The notes: generated from the letters alone by a model not told the origin. A stretch of DNA of 44,878 bases from Pseudomonadota bacterium (GCA_963205075.1 CAUJIU010000061.1:1-44878); one strand, 5' to 3'. Shown: positions 27,375 through 35,448, counted from the first letter of the stretch. Numbers and translations are program-made.

Positions 27375-27378
<4 letters not shown>
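24856..27378 (-). CDS. FtsX-like ABC transporter permease (YbbP type)
   Basis: An 840-residue inner-membrane permease with an N-terminal span (about 20-40), a large periplasmic domain, a three-to-four span FtsX core near 260-370, two further spans near 400-450, a second periplasmic domain, and a duplicated FtsX core at the C terminus. This two-core, ten-span layout is that of E. coli YbbP and relatives (type VII/MacB-like mechanotransmission family). Such systems are thought to extract lipids or act on envelope substrates rather than import solutes. It overlaps the ATPase gene by four bases. The divergent GDSL esterase reproduces the tesA-ybbA-ybbP neighbourhood seen in enterobacteria. Confidence 0.9.
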
Positions 27379-28070
<692 letters not shown>

Positions 28071-28113
28071 CAGGGGGGCTTTCGGCTGGTTTGCGTCATC
28101 TGGATATGGGGCG

Positions 28114-28764
28114 TTGGCAGGGATACGCAACCGGATTGCCGCCGGATTGATCGCCGTGGCGGCAATCGGCCTGCCCGCCGCTGCCGAGCCGGTGACGGTG
28201 GCGGCGCTGGGCGACAGCCTGACCCAGGGCTTTGGCCTGCCCGCCGAGGACGGTTTCGTGCCGCAGTTGCAGGTATGGCTGACCGATCATGGTGCCGATG
28301 TGGTGGTGCTGAACGCGGGCGTGTCCGGGGACACGACGGCAGGCGGGCTGGCGCGGCTGGACTGGACGCTGGGCCCGGAGGTGGATGCGATGATCGTGAC
28401 GCTTGGCGGCAACGATCTGTTGCGCGGCCTTGATCCCGCCGAGGTGCGCGGCAATCTCGATGCGATCCTGACCGGGGCCGAGGCGCGCGGGGTGCGGGTG
28501 TTGCTGGTGGGGATGCGGGCCACGGGCAATTATGGCGCCGACTACAAGGCTGAGTTCGACGCGATCTATCCCGAGCTTGCGGCCAGGCACGGTGCGGCGC
28601 TCTATCCGTTCTTCTTTGAGGGCCTGCTGTCGGGCACCGACGAACAGACGGCGCGCGAGGCCTACATGCAGCCCGACGGCATCCATCCCAATGCCGCCGG
28701 CGTGGCGCGGATCGTTGCGGCGATGGGGCCTGCGGTGCTGGCGCTGATCGGGGGCGCGCCCTAG
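28114..28764 (+). CDS. GDSL-type arylesterase/lysophospholipase (TesA-like)
   Basis: A periplasmic esterase of 216 residues. SGNH-hydrolase blocks are clear: GDSL with Ser35, the GVSGDTTAGG block, GGND, and D-G-I-H-P-N with the catalytic Asp/His near the C terminus. A TTG start at 28114 gives a good signal peptide (MAGIRNRIA, hydrophobic core, cleavage after PAAA). No in-frame ATG is suitably placed, so the start is the least certain part. It is divergent from the YbbA/YbbP-type exporter, a conserved arrangement with TesA-type esterases. Confidence 0.88.
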   Translation: MAGIRNRIAAGLIAVAAIGLPAAAEPVTVAALGDSLTQGFGLPAEDGFVPQLQVWLTDHGADVVVLNAGVSGDTTAGGLARLDWTLGPEVDAMIVTLGGNDLLRGLDPAEVRGNLDAILTGAEARGVRVLLVGMRATGNYGADYKAEFDAIYPELAARHGAALYPFFFEGLLSGTDEQTAREAYMQPDGIHPNAAGVARIVAAMGPAVLALIGGAP

Positions 28765-28777
28765 ATGCCCGGGCGGC

Positions 28778-29314
28778 TCAGAAGGCTTCGTGCTTGACCA
28801 GCGCCCGGTAGGTGTAGGACGGCCGCACCAGATGTTCGTTCTGGGGCTCGAAGTTGGGGTCTTGCGGCAGGCAACCCAGACCGCAGACCTGATAGACGGT
28901 GCGCGTGTCGGAATCGTCAAACCACAGGCGGCCGCCGGGGGTCGAGATATAGCCGTCGATGCCGCTTTCCTCATCCGATTCCATGTCGATCACCGAGGGG
29001 AATTCGGAATCGTATTCGGCGGAATAGGTCGAATGGGTGTGGAATGAGGCGATCACCAGCAGCTTGGTCGGCCAGGATGGCAGGTAGCACGAGCCTTCCT
29101 CGCCGACGCTGATCCGCGTGGTGGTCAGGTCGCCGTTCTGGTCATAGGCCAGATAGCCGCACAGCTCGCGGTTGGCGGCAAAGGAGCGGGGCTGAAGGTC
29201 AGCCATCAGCTCCATGACATAGGCGAGCTCGTCGCCGGACCCGGTCGCTTCGCCGGTGCCCTGCGACAATGCAGGGCCGGCTGCAACCAGCAATGAACAA
29301 AGCAGGATTCGCAT
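28778..29314 (-). CDS. Secreted DUF4329 (JAB/MPN-like) protein
   Basis: A 178-residue protein with a signal peptide (MRILLCSLLVAAGPALS) and a mature domain that I recognise as DUF4329. It contains His92-Thr-His94 followed by Ser107-x-x-Asp110, an arrangement like the JAMM metal motif but with a longer spacer, and four cysteines (residue 52, residue 76, and the pair in VCGLGC) that could form disulfides. DUF4329 domains are often found as C-terminal modules of polymorphic toxins and related exported proteins; here it is free-standing. No adjacent immunity gene is obvious. The start at 29314 gives the signal peptide. Confidence 0.72.
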   Translation of the reverse strand: MRILLCSLLVAAGPALSQGTGEATGSGDELAYVMELMADLQPRSFAANRELCGYLAYDQNGDLTTTRISVGEEGSCYLPSWPTKLLVIASFHTHSTYSAEYDSEFPSVIDMESDEESGIDGYISTPGGRLWFDDSDTRTVYQVCGLGCLPQDPNFEPQNEHLVRPSYTYRALVKHEAF

Positions 29315-29353
29315 GGGCGCGAGTGTGCCCGCGCCCAGGAAAGCAATCAAGGC

Positions 29354-29563
29354 TCAGCCGGCGATCTTGATATTGACCGCAGATTCACGGCCATCGCGCC
29401 CGGCTTCGATATCGAAGGTGACCTTCTGGTTGTCCTTCAGCCCGGTCAGGCCGGACCGCTCGACCGCGGAAATATGGACGAAAACGTCTTTCTTGCCGCC
29501 TTCCGGGGCAATGAAGCCGTAACCCTTGGTGGTGTTGAACCATTTCACGGTGCCATTGGCCAT
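29354..29563 (-). CDS. Cold-shock protein (CspA family), copy 1
   Basis: A 69-residue single cold-shock domain with both RNA-binding motifs, GYGFI (RNP1) and VFVHIS (RNP2). It acts as a single-stranded RNA/DNA chaperone. It is nearly identical to the second copy at 30463-30669, differing at a few positions (TTKGYGF against ATKGFGF, KDNQ against KDDQ, and the last residues). ATG 29563 is preceded by ACAGGAG. The upstream leader carries a motif and hairpin shared with copy 2. Confidence 0.95.
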   Translation of the reverse strand: MANGTVKWFNTTKGYGFIAPEGGKKDVFVHISAVERSGLTGLKDNQKVTFDIEAGRDGRESAVNIKIAG

Positions 29564-29581
29564 CACGTGTCTCCTGTTGCT

Positions 29582-29631
29582 CCGCTCGCGGGATGCAGCG
29601 GACCGGCTCGTCAGTGCTGGATCGAAGACTG
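29582..29631 (-). promoter_or_regulatory. Shared csp leader element, copy 1
   Basis: In the 5' leader of copy 1, CAGTCTTCGATCCAG (29631-29617) is followed 15 bases later by a 20-base hairpin CCGCT...AGCGG (29601-29582), ending 18 bases before the ATG. Copy 2 has the same order: a 15-mer identical at 14 positions, a 16-base gap and a 20-base hairpin. The conservation outside the coding region suggests a post-transcriptional cold-response element. Confidence 0.5.
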
Positions 29632-29812
29632 GGCCGTGGTCGGAGACAGTGGTAGATCTTAGGTAACGTCGCGGGACCGGATTTGAGCAGAGTTCGGGCA
29701 AAAATCAAGAAATTTCGATGACGTGCATGTGGGGCCCGAATCCTGCGGTTCCGGCCCTTGCGTGACGGAGCGGCGGAACACATATGGTTATGCAAATGTA
29801 TTGGAGCAGATC

Positions 29813-30238
29813 ATGAGTGGACTGAAACTCACCTGTCTCGACTGCGGACAGGTCAACCGGGTGCCGGCGGACAGGCTTGGCGCGGGGCCGAAATGTGCCA
29901 ATTGCGGCGCCAGGCTGATCTCGGGCAAGGCGGTCGAGATCGACATGGCGACGCTGGCCAAGGCCGCGCGCAACGATGACGTGCCGCTGGTGGTGGATTT
30001 CTGGGCGCCGTGGTGCGGGCCCTGCCGGATGATGGCGCCGGAGTTTTCCAAGGCCGCGGCGGCGCTGGAAGGCAAGGCGCGGCTGGTCAAGCTCAACACC
30101 GAGGCCGAACCGGCGGCGGGCGCCCAATATGGCATCCGCGGCATTCCGACCATGGTGCAGTTCAAGGGTGGCCGCGAAACCAGACGGCAATCGGGCGCGG
30201 TATCGGCGGCAGCCATTCAGGGCTGGGTCGGGGTCTGA
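29813..30238 (+). CDS. trxC: Thioredoxin 2 with N-terminal zinc ribbon
   Basis: A 141-residue thioredoxin that reduces protein disulfides in the cytoplasm. An N-terminal zinc ribbon has Cys8, Cys11, Cys28 and Cys31; the thioredoxin fold follows with the active site W-Cys68-G-P-Cys71 and the cis-proline loop GIPTMVQF. This domain order defines TrxC, whose zinc site is redox-sensitive in E. coli. TTGGAGCA lies before ATG 29813. It is divergent from csp copy 1. Confidence 0.95.
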   Translation: MSGLKLTCLDCGQVNRVPADRLGAGPKCANCGARLISGKAVEIDMATLAKAARNDDVPLVVDFWAPWCGPCRMMAPEFSKAAAALEGKARLVKLNTEAEPAAGAQYGIRGIPTMVQFKGGRETRRQSGAVSAAAIQGWVGV

Positions 30239-30316
30239 CCGGCGGCCCGCACATTTCCTAGGGAAATGACGCGATTCGTGGCATGATGGAGACCTGGTAA
30301 CCTCTGGGAGGTCACG

Positions 30317-30379
30317 ATGAAACTTGCGCTCAGCCTGCTGGCCGTCGCCGTTCTTTTGTCAAGCTGCGGGATAATCTGA
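30317..30379 (+). CDS. Tiny lipoprotein, entericidin-like
   Basis: A 20-residue frame, MKLALSLLAVAVLLSSCGII, preceded by GGGAGG seven bases upstream. It is a complete lipoprotein signal with a LSSC lipobox, leaving only a four-residue Cys-Gly-Ile-Ile tail after processing. It resembles the entericidin and very small lipoprotein class found widely in proteobacteria. The good ribosome site, lipobox and following strong hairpin argue for a real gene. A function is not assignable. Confidence 0.65.
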   Translation: MKLALSLLAVAVLLSSCGII

Positions 30380-30418
30380 GGACGCATCCGCGTCAGGGTC
30401 ATGCCGAGGCATGAAGCA

Positions 30419-30446
30419 GCCGGAGGGCGGTCACCCGCCCTCCGGC
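30419..30446. terminator. Strong bidirectional hairpin
   Basis: GCCGGAGGGCGG (30419-30430) pairs perfectly with CCGCCCTCCGGC (30435-30446) around a four-base loop. It lies between the convergent tiny lipoprotein gene and csp copy 2 and could end both. There is no T run on either side. Confidence 0.65.
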
Positions 30447-30462
30447 CAAAGCCTTGCGTGGA

Positions 30463-30669
30463 TTACGCCAGCTTCAGGTTGATCGCCGATTCACGACCGT
30501 CACGGCCAGCTTCGATGTCGAAGGTGACTTTCTGATCGTCTTTCAGGCCGGTCAGGCCCGAACGCTCGACGGCGGAGATGTGGACGAACACGTCCTTCTT
30601 GCCGCCTTCGGGAGCGATGAAGCCGAAGCCTTTGGTTGCGTTAAACCATTTCACGGTGCCATTGGCCAT
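30463..30669 (-). CDS. Cold-shock protein (CspA family), copy 2
   Basis: A 68-residue cold-shock domain with GFGFI and VFVHIS, nearly identical to copy 1 about 1.1 kb away on the same strand. It starts at ATG 30669 after ATAAGGAA. The leader has the same motif-plus-hairpin element as copy 1, so the two genes arose by duplication including the leader, or are under strong shared constraint. trxC and the tiny lipoprotein gene lie between the copies on the opposite strand. Confidence 0.95.
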   Translation of the reverse strand: MANGTVKWFNATKGFGFIAPEGGKKDVFVHISAVERSGLTGLKDDQKVTFDIEAGRDGRESAINLKLA

Positions 30670-30694
30670 CGTGGTATTCCTTATGTTTTCAACG

Positions 30695-30745
30695 CTGTCC
30701 GCAGAGTGCGACAGCCTGGCAAAATCACGTCTGGATCGAGGACTG
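30695..30745 (-). promoter_or_regulatory. Shared csp leader element, copy 2
   Basis: CAGTCCTCGATCCAG (30745-30731) is followed after 16 bases by a hairpin built on CTGTC/GACAG (30714-30695), 25 bases before the ATG. The hairpin stem sequence differs from copy 1 while size and place are kept, which suggests structure rather than sequence is conserved there. Confidence 0.5.
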
Positions 30746-30862
30746 TGAGCCGATGAAGGAAAACAGAAGGTCGAATAGAAGATCGTTCGCGAGGCGCGTA
30801 TGGACGATAACGCGCAAGAAAGCAAGGGAAATCAGCGGCCGGGCCAAAGGGCGTGCCGCGGG

Positions 30863-30886
30863 CCGGGGGCGGTTGGCCGCCCCCGG
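30863..30886 (-). terminator. Hairpin downstream of OMP gene 1
   Basis: CCGGGGGCGG (30863-30872) pairs with CCGCCCCCGG (30877-30886) around TTGG. It lies five bases past the stop of the outer-membrane protein gene and probably ends or stabilises its transcript. There is no U run. Confidence 0.6.
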
Positions 30887-30891
30887 TTGCC

Positions 30892-31440
30892 TCAGAAACT
30901 GTAACCCGCGCGCAGCGTCAGCGTCTCGAGCGTCGCGTCGAAATCCTCGGTCGCGTTATGGAGATCGCGGCTGACCATCTCGACACCGATGATCACGTTG
31001 GAACCCACCATCACGTCGACGCCGAACCCCAACAGCATGCCCGATGAACTGCTATGGGTGCCGGACTGATCCCAGTCGGCGGTCGAATAGCCCAGGGTGC
31101 CGTAAACCATCGCCGTGCCAAGATCGTAGCCAACCCGACCCTTCAGGTCGACGATATTGGTGAACTGGTAGTCCGGAAAACCGTCCTCGGTGATGGCCCC
31201 GAACGACGCCGCAACCTCGGCTCCATAGACCAGCGAACCGCTGCTCATGTTGTAGCCACCGAATATCCCCGCCATGTCGCCGACAAGGTCGTATTCCACG
31301 GTGCCGACGCAGGGGCAGTATTCCTGCCCGCCGCCCCCTTGATTGAAGGTCGCGCCTGCATACGCACCTTCCCAGGCCGCGCCGTCCGCCCAAGCGGCAC
31401 CAGACGCGGCAATGACGACCGAGGCCAGTATATATTTCAT
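30892..31440 (-). CDS. Outer-membrane beta-barrel protein, paralogue 1
   Basis: A 182-residue protein with a signal peptide (cleavage after AAWA, about residue 18), alternating beta strands, and a terminal aromatic (LRAGYSF) as in outer-membrane barrels of the OmpA-barrel/Omp25-like type. The W-E-G-A-Y-A-G-A-T-F opening and GYDLGTAMVYGTLGYSTADW are family-like. An unusual Cys42-Pro-Cys44 motif lies in the first predicted extracellular loop. It is closely related to the gene at 32730-33275. It is divergent from the response-regulator gene, and a GC-rich hairpin lies 20 bases before its start. Confidence 0.82.
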   Translation of the reverse strand: MKYILASVVIAASGAAWADGAAWEGAYAGATFNQGGGGQEYCPCVGTVEYDLVGDMAGIFGGYNMSSGSLVYGAEVAASFGAITEDGFPDYQFTNIVDLKGRVGYDLGTAMVYGTLGYSTADWDQSGTHSSSSGMLLGFGVDVMVGSNVIIGVEMVSRDLHNATEDFDATLETLTLRAGYSF

Positions 31441-31459
31441 ATGATCCACCAAGATACGG

Positions 31460-31479
31460 GCACCGGCGCCTGCCGGTGC
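31460..31479 (-). promoter_or_regulatory. Leader hairpin of OMP gene 1
   Basis: GCACCGGC (31460-31467) and GCCGGTGC (31472-31479) form a perfect eight-base stem with a four-base loop, 20 bases upstream of the ATG. It may stabilise the mRNA or act as an operator; OMP gene 2 has a hairpin at a similar distance. Confidence 0.45.
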
Positions 31480-31593
31480 ATCATGCCGGGATTCTGCAGC
31501 AGCGTTCTTCGGCGCTCAAGTGTTTTCATTTGTCGGATGCGAGGGAAAATTCCGGAGGCCGGGATGGGTCTGGCGCCGCCGCATCATCACCGC

Positions 31594-31605
31594 AATTGCG
31601 CAATT
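31594..31605. promoter_or_regulatory. Perfect 12-bp palindrome AATTGCGCAATT
   Basis: A perfect palindrome in the divergent region between OMP gene 1 and the response-regulator gene, within a locally AT-rich stretch (31590-31625). It is a candidate dimeric-regulator site. No known consensus is matched. Confidence 0.35.
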
Positions 31606-31721
31606 CTATGCAAATTGTCGCCTTAGTTTGGCTGCAAAACCCCGCGATTGTTTCCTTGTGAGGGAACGTCGGGCGGTGATTGGCCCAGTGGTTCCCGGCT
31701 GGAAATGCAGATTGGTCGCTG

Positions 31722-32705
31722 ATGAGAATTCTTGCGGTAGATGATGACGAACTGATCCTGGACCTTCTTCGGACGGTGCTTGGCGATACCGGTTTCGGGG
31801 TGCTGACCTGCGCCACATCGGCCGAGCAGGCGCTGGAGCTTATCGATCAGGCCGATCATGAATTCGACTGTTTCCTGCTCGACATCATGATGCCGGGCCG
31901 CGACGGCATCGAGCTATGCGCCGATATCCGGCGCATGTCGGCCTATCGCCGCACGCCGATCATCATGATCACGGCGCTGACCGGGCACCAGCACATGGAG
32001 CGCGCCTTTGTCGCCGGCGCCACCGATTACGTGAACAAGCCGCTCAACGGGCTGGAACTGGGCACCCGGATCAACATCGCCGGCATGCTCAACCAAAGCC
32101 TGCGGCGCGAAAAGGAAAACGCCGCCCTGCTGGCCGATTTCATGCGCGACGCCAGAACCGAGACCGCCGACCGGATCCAGATCCGCGGCATCGATGGAGT
32201 GATCGACTACCTGGCGCTGGAAAACCACCTGCTGCGGCTGCCGGACGGCTGCTTTGCCATGAGCGTGCTGGCCTTTGAACTGGCCGGGCCGCAGGATCTG
32301 CGCGCCAACGCCACCGAAGCGGAGTTTGTCAGCATTGTCCGCACCGCTGCGCGGGCCATCGCCGATACGCTGGAGGGGCACAACTTCCTGATTTCCTATG
32401 CCGGTGACGGCCAGTTCGTCGGGCTATGCTCCGGCCGGCATGTGGTCTTGCACAATGTGCTGCAGGGCCGCGCCAACGAGTTGCTGGCCGGATCCGCCAA
32501 CCCGGCGGTTGAGCGGCTGGCACCGAAACTGGTGGTTCAGGCACCGTCAAATCAGCGCCTGATGACCGGCCGCAACGCGCTTTCGGTGCTGAGCGGCTAC
32601 CTGCGCACGCGGCAACTCAGGCAGCGCAAGCTCGCGCCGCCGGACGACGAATCCGCCCGCCTGTTCGAGGCGATCAACTACGAGATCTCGATCAAGGACA
32701 GCTGA
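31722..32705 (+). CDS. Response regulator with degenerate GGDEF-like output domain
   Basis: A 327-residue protein. Residues 1-120 form a receiver domain with acidic residues 7-9, phosphoacceptor Asp54 (LLDIMMPGRDG), a Thr in MITALTG and Lys106 (VNKPLNG). A helical linker at about 120-148 could be a coiled coil. Residues about 160-290 resemble a GGDEF domain in pattern (strand, helix, then SYAGDGQFVGL at 225-235 where SYGGDEF would be), but the catalytic G-G-D-E-F is reduced to A-G-D-G-Q-F, so cyclase activity is unlikely. It may sense or bind rather than make c-di-GMP. No partner kinase is adjacent. ATG 31722 begins directly at the first receiver strand. Confidence 0.82.
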   Translation: MRILAVDDDELILDLLRTVLGDTGFGVLTCATSAEQALELIDQADHEFDCFLLDIMMPGRDGIELCADIRRMSAYRRTPIIMITALTGHQHMERAFVAGATDYVNKPLNGLELGTRINIAGMLNQSLRREKENAALLADFMRDARTETADRIQIRGIDGVIDYLALENHLLRLPDGCFAMSVLAFELAGPQDLRANATEAEFVSIVRTAARAIADTLEGHNFLISYAGDGQFVGLCSGRHVVLHNVLQGRANELLAGSANPAVERLAPKLVVQAPSNQRLMTGRNALSVLSGYLRTRQLRQRKLAPPDDESARLFEAINYEISIKDS

Positions 32706-32729
32706 TCTGGCTGGCTCACGCCGTTCGGC

Positions 32730-33275
32730 TCAGAACCCCATCGCGGCGCGGAAACTCAGCGTGTCGACCGTGGCGGTGAAATCCTCGGTCGCGTTGGTCA
32801 TGTCCCGGCTCGACATCTCGATGCCCAGAGTTGACCGCTGGCCGATGCGGAAATCGACCCCGATTCCGTAAAGCATGCCCGATGTGCTGCTGTGGGTGCC
32901 CTTTTCCGACCAGTCCGCGGTTGAATAGCCCAGCGTGCCATAGACCAGGGCCGTCCCCAGATCGTAGCCGACCCGGCCTTTCAGATCGATCATGTTGGTG
33001 AATTCATAGCCCGGAAATCCGTCCTCGTAGATCGAGCCGAACGACGCCTCGATCTCGGCCCCGTAGACCAGCGCGCCGCTGCTGAGGTTGTAGCCGGCAA
33101 AGAGCCCCGCCATGTCGCCGGTCAGCGTGTAGGTGGGACCGGGGCAGGGGCAATATTCCTGATCGCCGCTGCCCTGATTGAACGCGGCCCCGATATAGGG
33201 ACCGTCCCAGATCGAGCCATCGGCCTGGGCCATGCCCCCGAGGCCGATTATCAGAGCCGCAAGAACATGCTTCAT
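32730..33275 (-). CDS. Outer-membrane beta-barrel protein, paralogue 2
   Basis: A 181-residue relative of the protein at 30892-31440, colinear without visible gaps in most blocks: QEYCPC at 39-44 in both, GDMAG, LVYGAE, KGRVGYDLGTA, YGTLGYSTADW, and NATEDF near the end. It has a signal peptide (MKHVLAALIIGLGGMAQA) and a C-terminal phenylalanine. The Cys42-Pro-Cys44 motif is again in the first loop region. It converges on the response-regulator gene and lies downstream of ettA on the same strand. Confidence 0.82.
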   Translation of the reverse strand: MKHVLAALIIGLGGMAQADGSIWDGPYIGAAFNQGSGDQEYCPCPGPTYTLTGDMAGLFAGYNLSSGALVYGAEIEASFGSIYEDGFPGYEFTNMIDLKGRVGYDLGTALVYGTLGYSTADWSEKGTHSSTSGMLYGIGVDFRIGQRSTLGIEMSSRDMTNATEDFTATVDTLSFRAAMGF

Positions 33276-33297
33276 GCCAGTCTCCGCAGCCAAGCAC

Positions 33298-33313
33298 GGG
33301 GCCGAAAAGCCCC
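33298..33313 (-). promoter_or_regulatory. Leader hairpin of OMP gene 2
   Basis: GGGGC (33298-33302) pairs with GCCCC (33309-33313) around a six-base loop, 22 bases before the ATG on the minus strand. The position mirrors the hairpin of OMP gene 1. Confidence 0.35.
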
Positions 33314-33397
33314 AAAAACCAGTCCGGTGCCGATCCTGCGCCCGAATCGGTTAACAAACAAGAAATTTGCGCCGGTCATGACTGCCCGGCCGCCGGC

Positions 33398-35053
33398 TCA
33401 GCGGACGAACTTCTTGAACTTCACCCGCTTTGGCTCCAGCGCATCGGCGCCCAGGCGGCGCTTCTTGTCTTCCTCGTAATCCTCGAAATTGCCCTGGAAC
33501 CATTCCACATGCGCCTCGCCCTCGAAGGCGAGGATATGGGTGCAGATCCGGTCGAGGAAGAAGCGGTCGTGGGAAATGACCACGGCGCAGCCGGCAAAAT
33601 CGACCAGCGCGTCTTCCAGCGCGCGCAGGGTCTCGACGTCAAGATCGTTGGTCGGCTCATCCAGCAGCAGCACGTTACCGCCCGATTTCAACAGCTTGGC
33701 CATGTGCACGCGGTTGCGCTCGCCACCCGACAGCAGCCCCACCTTCTTCTGCTGGTCGCCACCCTTGAAGTTGAAGGCCGAGCAATAGGCGCGGCTGTTC
33801 ATGCTGGCCTCGCCCAGCTCGATGATCTCGGCACCACCGGTGATCTCTTCCCAGACCGTGGCATTGGGGCTGAGCGCGTCGCGCGATTGGTCGACATAGG
33901 ACAGCTTGACCGTGTCGCCATATTCGACCGTGCCGCTATCGGGCGCGATCTGGCCGGTCAGCATCCCGAACAGGGTGGATTTACCCGCACCGTTGGGGCC
34001 GATCACGCCGACAATGCCGCCGGGCGGCAGATCAAAGCTCAGATCCTCGATCAACAGCTTGTCGCCCATGTGTTTCTTGAGGTTCTCGACCGAGATCACC
34101 TTGCTGCCAAGACGCGGGCCGTTGGGGATGATGATCTGGGCGCGGCCCATCTTTTCGCGCTCGGACTTGCTGGCAAGGTCGTTATAGGCCGCGATCCGGG
34201 CCTTGGACTTGGCCTGACGGGCCTTGGCGCCCTGCCGCATCCATTCCAGCTCGCGCTCCAGCGTCTTCTGGCGCGACTTGTCGTCCTTGGATTCACGCTC
34301 CAGCCGCTTGGCCTTGGCCTCCAGCCAGCTTGAATAGTTGCCCTCGTGCGGGATGCCGGCGCCGCGATCCAGCTCGAGGATCCAGCCGGTGATGGCGTCA
34401 AGGAAGTAGCGGTCGTGGGTGACGATCAGGATGGTGCCCTTGTAGTCCATCAGGTGCTGCTGCAGCCAGGCGATGGTCTCGGCGTCGAGGTGGTTGGTCG
34501 GTTCGTCCAGCAACAGCATGTCGGGCGCGTCGAGCAGCAGCTGGCAGAGCGCCACCCGGCGCTTTTCGCCGCCCGAAAGCGTGGTCACATCGGCGTCGTC
34601 GGGCGGGCAGCGCAAGGCTTCCAGCGACACGTCGACCTGCGCGTCGAGATCCCAGAGGTTCTGCGCGTCGATCTCGTCCTGCAGCCTGGCCATCTCGTCG
34701 GCGGTCTCGTCCGAATAGTTCATCGCCAGTTCGTTATAGCGGTCCAGAATGGCCTTTTTCTTGGCCACGCCCAGCATGACGTTCTCGCGCACGGTCAGCT
34801 TGGGGTCGAGTTCCGGCTCCTGCGGCAGGTAGCCCACCCGCGCGCCCTCGGCCGCCCAGGCCTCGCCGGCAAAGTCCTTGTCCTGCCCGGCCATGATCCG
34901 CATCAGCGAGGATTTGCCCGAGCCGTTGACGCCGACCACGCCGATCTTTACCCCCGGCAGGAAGTTGAGGCGGATGTTCTCGAACACCTTCTTGCCGCCG
35001 GGATAGGTCTTGGACACGCCGTCCATGAAATAAACGTATTGATAACTGGCCAT
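33398..35053 (-). CDS. ettA: Energy-dependent translational throttle protein EttA (ABC-F)
   Basis: A 551-residue soluble ABC-F ATPase that binds the ribosomal E site and gates entry into elongation according to ATP/ADP ratio. The N-terminal MASYQYVYFMDGVSKTYPGGKKV is the EttA signature. Two nucleotide-binding domains are present, with Walker A GVNGSGKSS and GPNGAGKST and signatures LSGGEKRR and LSGGERNR, joined by a charged linker. The arm insertion in domain 1 (around KKKAILDRYNELAMNYSDE) is that of EttA. ATG 35053 has AAAGGA upstream; the longer open frame has no family match. Confidence 0.95.
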   Translation of the reverse strand: MASYQYVYFMDGVSKTYPGGKKVFENIRLNFLPGVKIGVVGVNGSGKSSLMRIMAGQDKDFAGEAWAAEGARVGYLPQEPELDPKLTVRENVMLGVAKKKAILDRYNELAMNYSDETADEMARLQDEIDAQNLWDLDAQVDVSLEALRCPPDDADVTTLSGGEKRRVALCQLLLDAPDMLLLDEPTNHLDAETIAWLQQHLMDYKGTILIVTHDRYFLDAITGWILELDRGAGIPHEGNYSSWLEAKAKRLERESKDDKSRQKTLERELEWMRQGAKARQAKSKARIAAYNDLASKSEREKMGRAQIIIPNGPRLGSKVISVENLKKHMGDKLLIEDLSFDLPPGGIVGVIGPNGAGKSTLFGMLTGQIAPDSGTVEYGDTVKLSYVDQSRDALSPNATVWEEITGGAEIIELGEASMNSRAYCSAFNFKGGDQQKKVGLLSGGERNRVHMAKLLKSGGNVLLLDEPTNDLDVETLRALEDALVDFAGCAVVISHDRFFLDRICTHILAFEGEAHVEWFQGNFEDYEEDKKRRLGADALEPKRVKFKKFVR

Positions 35054-35112
35054 GTCATTGGTCCTTTGGGAGATCGGGTCAGCGGGGGTTCTAGCGGCAG
35101 GAGCGTGCCGGT

Positions 35113-35448
35113 TCAATCGCTGCCGTGATCGCCCGCGCCCAGCAGCACCGGCTTGCCATGCGGTGTATGGGCAAAGGCCCGCTCCCATGCCGCCCGCCGG
35201 CCGGCGCGGTCGGCCGCTGTAATCCCGGCATGGCGCTCGGTCAGGGCTTCCAGCGCGACAAGAACCGCCTCGAAGTAGGCGGTGTTGGTATCGGGCAACC
35301 CCAGCGCGGCCTGCCGCGCCCGCTCGGCCCCCAGCGTCTCGGCCCATTCTGTCGGGCTGAACAGGCCCGCTTGCTTGAGCCGTTCGGCCAGCGCCAGCGC
35401 CTGTGCCTGCCACGGCTCGTCGAATACGGGCTGCTCAGGCAGGGTCAA
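35113..35448 (-). CDS. Nitrile hydratase accessory protein
   Basis: A 111-residue protein whose PVFDEPWQAQALALAERL opening and the F-S-P-T-E-W-A segment match the nitrile hydratase activator/beta-subunit N-terminal-like family. Such small proteins help load cobalt into, or exchange, the alpha subunit. It overlaps the beta-subunit gene by 14 bases and is last in the alpha-beta-accessory operon, the usual order for cobalt enzymes. Confidence 0.85.
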   Translation of the reverse strand: MTLPEQPVFDEPWQAQALALAERLKQAGLFSPTEWAETLGAERARQAALGLPDTNTAYFEAVLVALEALTERHAGITAADRAGRRAAWERAFAHTPHGKPVLLGAGDHGSD

